Below, piece by piece: positions 37,248 through 45,051 of a DNA stretch of 64,000 nt. Position 1 is the stretch's first letter; every line of letters begins with the position of its first letter. The notes below the pieces were generated by a model. That model searched no databases, was not told the DNA's origin, and was given only the letters and a program-made list of their open reading frames with translations. This DNA is from CAYJLF01 sp964371055 (lineage in GTDB: Bacteria; Eisenbacteria; RBG-16-71-46; CAIMUX01): the NCBI GenBank assembly GCA_964371055.1, contig CAYJLF010000001.1, positions 310,001-374,000 on the forward strand, read 5' to 3'. Made by a program: the position numbers and the translations under genes.

Positions 37248-37375
37248 GTCATTGCCCTCCCATTTCCATACGCACGATCCCGATCACGATGTCCACGATC
37301 CATCTCCACCACCTCACCCGACCCGATCACCCCTCTCCATCGTACGCGTGCGCGCCACCGCCGGAGCGCGAGGCG

Positions 37376-39235
37376 TCAGGGTGCCGTCCTTGCAAGCCGC
37401 AGGCCGAGGATGTTCCCGCGGAAGTCGGGGTAGTAGAAGCTCCGGAAGGCAGAACGGCCGTACCGCGCGGGGTAGCCCCAGCATCCGCCCCGGATGACGC
37501 GGAGGGAGCCCGACACGGAACCGATCGGGTCCGTCTCCGTACCGCCGGGGTAGCTCGCATACCAGTCCCAGCACCACTCCCACACGTTGCCGTGCATGTC
37601 CTGGAGGTCCCAGGTGTTTGCCGCCTTGCCCCCGACCTCCTGCGTCGTGTTCGTGGAGTTGCCGCAGTACCAGCCGACCAGGTCGAGATTCGGGTCGAGC
37701 GGGGAGCAGTCGAGCTGCGTGATCGCACCGTTACAGAAGGCCGTCTCGCTGGCCGCCCGACACGCATACTCCCACTCCGCCTCCGTCAGCAGCCGATACC
37801 CATCCGCCGCCTGGTCCCAGGTCACGGTGGCGCTGGTGATGTGGTTGCCTGCTCGGACCGGATCGGTGATCTGATAGACACCGGTGTACCCGTCCTGAGT
37901 CGATCGCTGGTTGCAGTAGCTGATGCAGTCGAACCAGGTCACCCATTCCACCGGACGATTCGCCCCCGGAAAGAACGACTCGTTCCACCCCATCACCGAC
38001 TGCCACTCCGACTGGGTCACTTCGTGCGTCGCGACGTAGACCGCCTTCGTCAGCGTCACCAGGTGCGGCGTCTCGTCGGGGTCGCGGCCGGGCTCGTCGG
38101 CCGGGCTCCCCATCGTGAACGTTCCCGGCGGGAGGAGGACGAATCCCACGATGCCCGCCATCGACATCTGGATCCCCACCGTCTGCGCGGCCCCTGTGTC
38201 GGGTGTGACCGTGACCGTGCCTGCGAACTCCCCCACGCTCAGTCCGGTGCGGTCGACCGTCACCGTCACCTGGTCCGACTCCGTCGTCGTGCTCCCGTTC
38301 GTCGGGCTCACGCTCAGCCAGGGCTGGTCTTCGGCGATCGTCCAAGTCAGGGTCCCCGTGCCGGTGTTGGTGATCGCAAACGAGAGATCGGTCTGGTCGG
38401 CACCGAAATCCAGCGAGCTGACGCTCAGAGCCAGCGTCGGGGGTACCGCCACGCTCATCGTCACCGCCACCGACCGCGGCTCTCCTGTCCCCGGCGTCAC
38501 CGTGACGGTCCCGGAGTAGTTCCCCGGGTTCAGCCCCGAGCGGTCGACTGTCACCGTCACCGTGTCACTCTCCGTCGTCGTGCTCCCGGTCGTGGGGCTC
38601 ACGATCAACCATGGACCGTCTTCCGACACCGTCCAGGTCAGGGTCCCGGTGCCGGTGTTCCGGATCGTCAGCCTTTGCGCCGTCAGGTCCGCGCCGAAGT
38701 CGATCTGCGCCGGAGAGACCGCCAGCAGAGGCTCTTCCGGCGGCTCGCCACCCGCGGTGGTGTCACTGGCCACGTTCGAAAGTGCCGATCGGTTCCCCGC
38801 GTCATCGATCGTCTTCAGCGCGAAGAAGTAGAGCGCTCCGGCCGAGAGCCCCCGGACCATAGACGTCTCCGTCGATCCGCCCGCCTTCGGGGTGGGGGGA
38901 GAGGGCACCTGCGTCGCCGCCGCCCAGTTCACTTCCGTGATGGTCGTCATCGACCGGCGGATTTCATAGGCTTGCGCCGTCCCCGTCGCGCCGTCGTCCC
39001 CCGGCGCCGTCCACGTCAGCGTCGCCGAAGTGTCGGTCACCGCGGTAACCGTGAGATCGATGACCGCCGCGGGAGACGTGGTATCGACCGGAGGCTTGGT
39101 CCCATCGTCGCTGTCGTCGCCACAGCCGGCGAGGAGTGCCACCCACAGGACGAGAAAGCCAATCCAGACGCTCGAAAGGTTGGGACGACCAAGACGAGCC
39201 TGGTTCTTCCGGCCACCTCGGGGGAGGTCGACCAT
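37376..39235 (-). CDS. Paralogous lipoprotein with FN3, two Ig-like and FGE-sulfatase domains
   Basis: The product is 619 residues. The lipoprotein signal ends at Cys38 ('LWVALLAGC'). The FN3 domain is almost identical to that of the downstream paralogue ('YEIRRSMTTITEVNWAAATQ' is unchanged). Two BACON-like Ig domains follow, each with 'NTGTGTLTWT', instead of one. The FGE-sulfatase domain has 'GFVLLPPGTFTMGSPADEPG', 'DMHGNVWEWCWDWYASYPGG' and 'GGCWGYPARYGRSAF'. The extra Ig repeat shows modular expansion. I chose ATG 39235; the frame extends to a TTG at 39271. The spacing to the next paralogue is 128 bases. Function is probably cell-surface recognition. Confidence 0.85.
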   Translation of the reverse strand: MVDLPRGGRKNQARLGRPNLSSVWIGFLVLWVALLAGCGDDSDDGTKPPVDTTSPAAVIDLTVTAVTDTSATLTWTAPGDDGATGTAQAYEIRRSMTTITEVNWAAATQVPSPPTPKAGGSTETSMVRGLSAGALYFFALKTIDDAGNRSALSNVASDTTAGGEPPEEPLLAVSPAQIDFGADLTAQRLTIRNTGTGTLTWTVSEDGPWLIVSPTTGSTTTESDTVTVTVDRSGLNPGNYSGTVTVTPGTGEPRSVAVTMSVAVPPTLALSVSSLDFGADQTDLSFAITNTGTGTLTWTIAEDQPWLSVSPTNGSTTTESDQVTVTVDRTGLSVGEFAGTVTVTPDTGAAQTVGIQMSMAGIVGFVLLPPGTFTMGSPADEPGRDPDETPHLVTLTKAVYVATHEVTQSEWQSVMGWNESFFPGANRPVEWVTWFDCISYCNQRSTQDGYTGVYQITDPVRAGNHITSATVTWDQAADGYRLLTEAEWEYACRAASETAFCNGAITQLDCSPLDPNLDLVGWYCGNSTNTTQEVGGKAANTWDLQDMHGNVWEWCWDWYASYPGGTETDPIGSVSGSLRVIRGGCWGYPARYGRSAFRSFYYPDFRGNILGLRLARTAP

Positions 39236-39536
39236 CCTTCTTTCCCCCTGTCTCCCGGGCCTCGCCGACAAGCCACTCCAGCTACAGACGAACCCACTTA
39301 CCCTTGCTCTTCAAAGAGAAAGTCTATTCATGACCGACGGAAGCACAGCTCTGGCTATGAGTATCGAATGTGATCGACGCACGCTCAAGGAGAAGGTGCG
39401 CCGACACCCACCCGATTTCGGGCCGCGCCCAAGGTCATCCCTTCCGGCGTCCGTGATCCTCGCCGCGGCTCCGTCGTCGGCATCAGGCCTCCAGTCCGCA
39501 CGCGCGCAAACCGCCAGATGGCAGGAGTGCAAAGCG
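39236..39536. other. Intergenic region between SUMF1-type paralogues, no gene recognised
   Basis: 301 bases upstream of the 37376-39235 gene and downstream of the truncated paralogue. A stretch around 39290-39370 is less GC-rich than its surroundings and is the natural place for the promoter of the tandem pair. I cannot assign a -35/-10 box with confidence. No hairpin or open frame worth calling. Confidence 0.5.
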
Positions 39537-39953
39537 TCAAGGTGCCGTCCTCGCGAGACGCAAGCCGACGAAGGTGAAGTGCTTGGCCGGGGGGAAGTAG
39601 ACCCGGCAGGCGTACTCCCACGCCGCCTGCGTCACTTCGGTGGCCGAAACGTAGAAAGCCCTCGTCAACGCCACCTGGTGTTGCGTCTCTTCAGGAACCC
39701 GACCTGGCTCGTCGGCGGGGCTGCCCATCGTGAAGGTCGCGGCCGGCACGAGGACCATCTCTGGCGGGGGCGGGGGGAGGGCCGGACTCGTGCTGCTGTC
39801 GTCACCGCAGCCGACCAGCACAACGAAGACGATCGCGAGCAGGGAAACAGGGCTGAGGGAAAGGAGCGCACTCCACCAGCGGAGCCACCGCTCCCGTCGG
39901 ATCCGGCTCTTCCTTGCAGCATCGACTGCCCCCCGTGAACAAGCCACGCGCAT
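39537..39953 (-). pseudogene. SUMF1-type lipoprotein with internal in-frame deletion
   Basis: 138 residues remain. The N-terminal lipoprotein signal ('AIVFVVLVGCGDDSS') and the start of the FGE-sulfatase domain ('FTMGSPADEPGRVPEETQ', 'AFYVSATEVTQ') run straight into 'AAWEYACRV' and then the family's last residues 'FTFVGLRLARTAP'. In the full-length neighbours about 60 residues separate 'EVTQ' from 'EWEYAC', and about 100 more separate that from 'GLRLART'. So two internal blocks are missing while the frame is kept. FN3 and Ig domains are also absent. It is either a decayed paralogue or the result of repeat recombination or assembly collapse. ATG 39953 is the likely original start. Confidence 0.65.
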
Positions 39954-40080
39954 TCTACCGACCGCCCCACACTTGGCCACTCGAAATCCCGGGGGGTTCC
40001 GCCTCTCCCCCGTCTCGGCTACAATCCGCGGACGGACCGGCAAAGGTCCGATTTTAGGGCACGGGAGGGGAGGGGATCCG

Positions 40081-41295
40081 ATGAGCACCACCATGAGCAA
40101 GAGCCAGACGCTGATTCAGCAGGCCCAGACCTACGGCGCGCACAACTATCACCCGCTCGACGTCGTCATCGAGAAGGCCGAGGGGATCTGGGTGTGGGAC
40201 TGCGAGGGACGGAAGTTCCTCGACTGCCTCTCGGCCTACTCGGCGCTGAACCAGGGGCACCGGCACCCGCGCATCATCCAGGCGATGATCGAACAAGCCG
40301 GCAAGGTGACCCTCACCTCCCGCGCCTTCCACAACGAGGTGATGGGTCCGTTCCTGCAGGAGCTGACCGCCTTCTGCGGCCTCGACATGGCGCTGCCGAT
40401 GAACACCGGCGCCGAGGCGGTCGAGACCGCCATCAAGGCGTGCCGCAAGTGGGGTTACACGGTCAAGGGGATCCCTGACGGGAAGGCCGAGATCATCGTC
40501 TGCGCGAACAACTTTCATGGCCGCACCACGACGATCGTCGGCTTCAGCAGCGAAGAGCAGTACCGCGCCGGCTTCGGGCCCTTCACGCCCGGGTTCGTCA
40601 TGGTCCCCTACGGCGATCTGGCGGCCTTCGAGCAGGCGATCACGCCGAACACCGCCGGCTTCCTCTTCGAGCCGATCCAGGGAGAGGGAGGCGTGCTCGT
40701 GCCGGCCGAGGGCTACCTCAAAGGGACCCGCGAGCTCTGCCGCCAGCACCGCGTCCTCTGGATCGATGATGAGATCCAGACCGGCTTCGGCCGCACGGGG
40801 AAGAAGTTCTGCTGCGAGTGGGAGGGGATCCACGATCCCGACATGCTGATCCTCGGCAAGGCGCTGGGTGGTGGTGTCTATCCCGTCAGCGCCGTGGTGG
40901 CCGGCAAGGAGGTCCTCGGCGTCTTCCATCCGGGCGACCACGGCTCGACCTTCGGCGGCAACCCGATCGCCTGCGCCATCGCGCGCACCGCGATCAAGGT
41001 GATCGAGGAGGAGGGCCTCGTCGCCCGCTCGGCCGAGATGGGGGCCTATTTCATGGACGGCCTGCGCGCCATCGCCTCTCCGCACGTCCGCGAGGTGCGC
41101 GGCCGCGGGCTTCTGATCGGCGTCGACATCAAGAAGGAGTCGGGGCCGGCGCGTCCGTTCTGCGAAAAGCTGCGCGATCTCGGCATCCTCTGCAAGGAGA
41201 CGCACGAGCAGGTCATCCGCTTCGCGCCTCCGCTCGTCATCCAGCGCGAGGAGATCGACTGGATCCTCGAGCGGGTAAAGAAGGTGCTGGCGTAG
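40081..41295 (+). CDS. rocD: Ornithine aminotransferase
   Basis: The product is 404 residues, the usual size. This PLP enzyme converts ornithine and 2-oxoglutarate to glutamate-5-semialdehyde and glutamate, linking arginine catabolism to proline. Class-III features are intact: 'SALNQGHRHPRIIQAM', 'MNTGAEAVETAIKACRKWGY', 'NNFHGRTTTIVGFSS', 'LWIDDEIQTGFGRTGK', the PLP lysine in 'MLILGKALGGGVYPVSAV' and 'DHGSTFGGNPIACAIARTAI'. The opening 'TYGAHNYHPLDVVIEKAEGI' is specific for RocD. ATG 40081 follows GGGAGGGGAGGGG. It stands alone; no other arginine-pathway genes are adjacent. Confidence 0.95.
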   Translation: MSTTMSKSQTLIQQAQTYGAHNYHPLDVVIEKAEGIWVWDCEGRKFLDCLSAYSALNQGHRHPRIIQAMIEQAGKVTLTSRAFHNEVMGPFLQELTAFCGLDMALPMNTGAEAVETAIKACRKWGYTVKGIPDGKAEIIVCANNFHGRTTTIVGFSSEEQYRAGFGPFTPGFVMVPYGDLAAFEQAITPNTAGFLFEPIQGEGGVLVPAEGYLKGTRELCRQHRVLWIDDEIQTGFGRTGKKFCCEWEGIHDPDMLILGKALGGGVYPVSAVVAGKEVLGVFHPGDHGSTFGGNPIACAIARTAIKVIEEEGLVARSAEMGAYFMDGLRAIASPHVREVRGRGLLIGVDIKKESGPARPFCEKLRDLGILCKETHEQVIRFAPPLVIQREEIDWILERVKKVLA

Positions 41296-41306
41296 GCCGG
41301 CGCGAT

Positions 41307-41333
41307 ACCACGGCGGATCCGCGTGGTTCTTGT
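41307..41333 (+). terminator. Rho-independent-type terminator of rocD
   Basis: ACCAC/GTGGT outer and GCG/CGC inner pairs (41307-41327) form a compact hairpin with one bulged G and a GATC loop. It is followed directly by a T-rich tract (TTCTTGTT). It starts 12 bases after the rocD stop codon. It is the best canonical terminator I see in the window. Confidence 0.65.
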
Positions 41334-41422
41334 TCGGGCCGCGCGGATCGCGCCAGATTCCGCGGTTGATGGGGGTGCGGGGGCTCTCGAGGCGGACAAC
41401 GCCGCCGGCGGGGACATCGAAC

Positions 41423-42697
41423 CTATCGAATCAAGATGAGCCGGGCGGTCGTGATCCCGGAAGCGACCCGCAGACGAGCGAAGTAGACTCCGGCGGGCGC
41501 CCGCCGGCCCGTCGCGTCGAGACCGTCCCAGACTACCGTGTGCTGCCCGGCAACGTGATCACCAGAACGTAGCCGGCGCAGCCGCCCACCCGCGGCCGTG
41601 TAGATCTCCACGTCCAGCCACTGCCCCTCTGGCACCGTGAATCGAATCGTGGAGTTGGCGCCGCTCGGATTCGGGAAGGCCTCCAGGTCGACCCCGGGCA
41701 CTGGAACCAGCACGGGAGCAGGGCCGGATTGAGCACAACGAAAGCCGTAGTCGGGCCCTTGGCCGGTCGCACCATCGAAGTAGCGGAGGGAGCAACGAAG
41801 AGCGGTCGGGGTCGAGATGTTCCACGCTCCCCCGCGAATCACCTGGCAGCAATCCAGCACGTGGTGCGGAGGTTCCTCGCGCCCGTCGTTCGGATCGTAC
41901 GGATAGTCCGCATATCGCGAGCTGCACCACTCCCAGAGATTCCCGGCGACGTCATAGAGGCCATAGGGACCGGGACTGTCCTGCGTTCGGTACCGGCGGT
42001 GACGCGAGCCGTCGTAGTAGCCGGTCGGTGTCGTGCCTCCGCTCCCTTCCCACGGATCGCCACTCCCGGAGTAGTTGGCGCGCCGACCGCTGATCCCCTC
42101 GCCCCAGGGGTAGGTCGGCGTGTCCGGCCCGTCACAGAGTTCCGGATCGCCGTGCGTCTCGCATCCTCCCTTGGCCGCCTTCTCCCACTCCGCCTCGGTC
42201 GGCAGTCTCTTCCCGGCCCAACGGCAGTAGGCATCGGCCTCCCACCAGGAGACGCCGTTCACCGGGAATAGCTCGTTGCCGGGAATGCCCCCCCCGTGGA
42301 AGTCAGGGAGATTCCAGCAGAGTGGAGCGGTGTAGCCGAAGGCTGTCTTCCAGGCCCATCCTACCGGGTTCCACCACGACTCGTTCTCGTACCCCCCGGC
42401 CTCGATGAACTCCGCGAACTCGGCGTTGCTGACTTCCTCGGTATCGATGTAGAACCCGTCGAGGTAGAGATCATGCACCGGTTGCGCCAGGCCGGCCTGA
42501 CCCATGCGGACCTCACCCGCGGGGACCCAGACCATCCCCACGGGTCGATCGCTGAGCTCGGCGAACGCCGTGCGCACGCTGTCCTCCGCGGCCCACCCGT
42601 CTAACTCGGGTGGGGTGGCAGCGGCGCCTGCTGATGCCAGGAGCATTCCCAAGGCGCAGTAGAGGAACACCCATGGCTGACCCTGGTGGGAATGCAT
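41423..42697 (-). CDS. Secreted FGE-sulfatase (SUMF1-type) protein with C-terminal sorting domain
   Basis: The product is 424 residues. Signal peptide (hydrophobic 9-25, cleavage near 'AGAAA'), then an FGE-sulfatase domain (about 50-330): 'MVWVPAGEVRMGQAG', 'YIDTEEVSNAEFAEFIEAGG', 'RLPTEAEWEKAAKGGCE', 'DVAGNLWEWCSSRYADYP' and 'DYGFRCAQSG'. The end is the FlgD/T9SS-like sorting module ('FPNPSGANSTIRFTV' to 'TTARLILIR'). Unlike the three paralogues at 35.6-40 kb this one lacks FN3 and Ig domains and is secreted through the sorting domain instead of being lipidated. ATG 42697 follows GAGGAG; the upstream frame is not plausible. Confidence 0.87.
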   Translation of the reverse strand: MHSHQGQPWVFLYCALGMLLASAGAAATPPELDGWAAEDSVRTAFAELSDRPVGMVWVPAGEVRMGQAGLAQPVHDLYLDGFYIDTEEVSNAEFAEFIEAGGYENESWWNPVGWAWKTAFGYTAPLCWNLPDFHGGGIPGNELFPVNGVSWWEADAYCRWAGKRLPTEAEWEKAAKGGCETHGDPELCDGPDTPTYPWGEGISGRRANYSGSGDPWEGSGGTTPTGYYDGSRHRRYRTQDSPGPYGLYDVAGNLWEWCSSRYADYPYDPNDGREEPPHHVLDCCQVIRGGAWNISTPTALRCSLRYFDGATGQGPDYGFRCAQSGPAPVLVPVPGVDLEAFPNPSGANSTIRFTVPEGQWLDVEIYTAAGGRLRRLRSGDHVAGQHTVVWDGLDATGRRAPAGVYFARLRVASGITTARLILIR

Positions 42698-42920
42698 CGA
42701 CGCGAACTCCTCGCATCCTCGCGGATGACGGTGCATCCTCGTCCCGATCGCACGGATCGGCCCCGGGACCGGCCACCTCTCGTGTTCGTCGAAACCGGGG
42801 CTCTCCACGGGAGCGATTCCAGCGTATCGCCGATGAGGCCGGGGCACAAGGTACGCTTCCCGCGAGTCGGGCCTACACGCCGGCCGGCGAAACCGAGCGC
42901 CCGCACCCACGCGGGTGGAG

Positions 42921-44639
42921 CTACGGCAACTCCACCGTCGCGAGGTAGCGCGGCGGGCGACGGAAGCGCGTCGCCTGCTCGAAGGCGTAGGCCAGCGCCA
43001 GCAACTTAGGCTCGCTCCAGGCCCTTCCCATGAAGGTCACACCCAGCGGCAGGCCGAAGGCGTGCCCGCAGGGGACCGTGACGAGCGGATAGCCCGCGAT
43101 CGCCGCGGGCGATGAGCTCGCCCCCAGAAAGTGATCGCCGTTCACCCAGTCGATCGGCCAGGCCGGTCCGCCGGTCGGAGCGACGATCGCGTCCAGACCG
43201 TGCTGGTCCATCAGAGCATCGATGCCGTCGCGACCGCCCAACCGGCGGCAGGTCTCGGCCGCCTCCAGGTACTCCGCGTCGGTCAACGGCCCCTTCTCCT
43301 CTGCCGCCAGAAAGAGCTCCTGGCCGAAGTAGGGCATCTCTTCCTGCCGGTGTCCCTCGTTGAAGGCGATCAGATCGGCGAGCGTGCGCATGACCATACC
43401 GCCGCGCTCCGGGGCCGGCACCCGAGTACCGAGATAGCTCGCGAGATCGGCCTTCAGCTCGTAGAGAAGGACCGTCAACTCGGAGGGACTCGAGTTGATC
43501 TCGTCGATCGTCGGAATGTCGGCGGGATCGATGACGACCGCCCGTTCCGCGCGCAGCGCGGCGATGACACCCTCGTAGAGGTGATCGACGTGCACGCTGT
43601 AGCCGGTCATCCCGCGGCGGGCGACGCCGATCCGCGCTCCGCGCAGCGCTCCGGCATCCAGAAAGCGGGTGTAGTCGGCGTGACGTTTCCCCTCGGCGGC
43701 CACGGTCGCCGGATCACGCGGATCCGATCCGGCCAGCGCCCCGAGCAGGATCGCGGCATCACGCACCGTGCGCGCGTGCGGGCCGACCGTGTCCTGGCTG
43801 TGCGAGATCGGGACGACTCCCGCGCGGCTCGTCAGGCCGACGGTCGGCTTGACCCCGACGATGCCATTGATGTGCGCCGGGCAGACGATCGAGCCGTCCG
43901 TCTCGGTCCCGAGGGCAGCGACGCAGAGGTTCGCTGCGACCGCAACGGCCGATCCGCTGCTGGAACCGCAGGGATTGCGGTCTAGGGCATACGGGTTGCG
44001 GGTCTGGCGACCGCGCCCGCTCCACCCGCTCACCGAGCGCGACGAGCGGATGTTGGCCCACTCGCTCAGGTTCGTCTTGCCGAGGAGAACTGCTCCCGCC
44101 TCGCGCAGGCGGCGCGCCACGGGCGCGTCCTCGTGCGGCTTCGAACCGACCAGAGCCAGCGAGCCGGCGGTGGTCAGCATCCGGTCCGCGGTGTCGATGT
44201 TGTCCTTCAAGAGCACCGGGATCCCGTGAAGAGGGCCGCGTGGACCGCGGGCGCGTCGCTCCGTGTCGAGTGCCGCGGCGATGGATTCAGCGTCGGGATT
44301 CCGTTCGATCACCGAGCGGAGCTCAGGGCCGGCCTGGTCGAGCGCCTCGATGCGGGCGCGGTACTGGCGCGTGAGCGCGAGAGCCGTGAGTTCCCCCGCC
44401 GCCATGCGGCGCTGGAGATCATCGATCCCGGCCTCCTCCAGTTCGGCGTGGGGGCCGCGATCCGGCAGGCCCGGCTTGCCGCGATCTCCCCGCCTCGCCC
44501 CCCAACCAGCATCCTGCTTCGGGTCTCGCTTCGAGGCGGCCGCCTCGGCCACCGGCAGCATCGCCGCCCCGAGAGCGGCTGCCCCACGACAAAGGAACCC
44601 ACGGCGATCGATGGCTGCGTCGGATCGGCGCATCGGCAT
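42921..44639 (-). CDS. Amidase-signature hydrolase, Tat-exported
   Basis: The product is 572 residues. A Tat-type signal peptide ('DRRGFLCRGAAALGAAM') shows export of the folded enzyme. The amidase-signature domain has the full Ser-cisSer-Lys triad: Lys in 'GIPVLLKDNIDTAD', cis-Ser in 'NPCGSSSGSAVAVAAN', and the nucleophile Ser in 'ALGTETDGSIVCPAHIN'. Length and C-terminal sequence ('GLPLGVTFMGRAWSEPKLL') fit the exported amidases that resemble Arg/peptide amidase rather than GatA. It probably hydrolyses small amides in the periplasm. ATG 44639 has GGGAGG at good spacing. Confidence 0.9.
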   Translation of the reverse strand: MPMRRSDAAIDRRGFLCRGAAALGAAMLPVAEAAASKRDPKQDAGWGARRGDRGKPGLPDRGPHAELEEAGIDDLQRRMAAGELTALALTRQYRARIEALDQAGPELRSVIERNPDAESIAAALDTERRARGPRGPLHGIPVLLKDNIDTADRMLTTAGSLALVGSKPHEDAPVARRLREAGAVLLGKTNLSEWANIRSSRSVSGWSGRGRQTRNPYALDRNPCGSSSGSAVAVAANLCVAALGTETDGSIVCPAHINGIVGVKPTVGLTSRAGVVPISHSQDTVGPHARTVRDAAILLGALAGSDPRDPATVAAEGKRHADYTRFLDAGALRGARIGVARRGMTGYSVHVDHLYEGVIAALRAERAVVIDPADIPTIDEINSSPSELTVLLYELKADLASYLGTRVPAPERGGMVMRTLADLIAFNEGHRQEEMPYFGQELFLAAEEKGPLTDAEYLEAAETCRRLGGRDGIDALMDQHGLDAIVAPTGGPAWPIDWVNGDHFLGASSSPAAIAGYPLVTVPCGHAFGLPLGVTFMGRAWSEPKLLALAYAFEQATRFRRPPRYLATVELP

Positions 44640-45051
44640 GGCGGCCTCCCTTCCCCGGCCCTCCACCGTAACCGGAGAGGGCCTCTGCGCCGTCTTCTAC
44701 ACCCGCGAAGGCGCCGGCGCCAGAGCGAACCTCGCTCCTCCGCGGCCGGCCGGAGCAGGTGGAAAACGGGGGCGCAGCTCAGGACTCGGCGCATCTTCCG
44801 CTCAGGCGATGCGCCCTCCACGCCGCCAGGATCCTGATTGAGCGACCTTCCTCGAGTGGCCTACCCTTCCCGCCGTGATTCCACACGTGTGAACGGGAGG
44901 CCCGGCCCCGGCCAACCCGGCCTGGGCCCCTTGGTTGCGCCCCCCGCAGCGCTTCGTCCCGTAGCGCCCTGGCTCGAATCGGCGCGCCGCGCCGAACCGC
45001 GATCGGCGAAGACGCGGCAGCCATCCGGTCACCGACCGGAAGGAGAGGCCC
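44640..45051. other. Intergenic region between divergent genes, no gene recognised
   Basis: 412 bases upstream of both the exported amidase (minus) and the four-repeat protein (plus), so it must hold promoters for both. The perfect 10-base palindrome CACACGTGTG at 44882-44891 could be an operator, but one short palindrome in GC-rich DNA is weak evidence. I see no credible ORF or promoter boxes. Confidence 0.45.

Noticed and set aside
37289..39373. 694-residue plus-strand frame opposite the SUMF1-type paralogues
   Set aside because: Composition is Arg/His/Pro-rich, typical of antisense frames of such genes; it has no domain.
39537..40100. A 187-residue protein for the truncated SUMF1-type copy
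   Set aside because: The first 49 residues before ATG 39953 are not protein-like; the lipoprotein signal fits the shorter start.
44882..44891. CACACGTGTG palindrome as a firm operator
   Set aside because: A single 10-base palindrome in GC-rich DNA with no second copy or known regulator is too weak to call as a feature.
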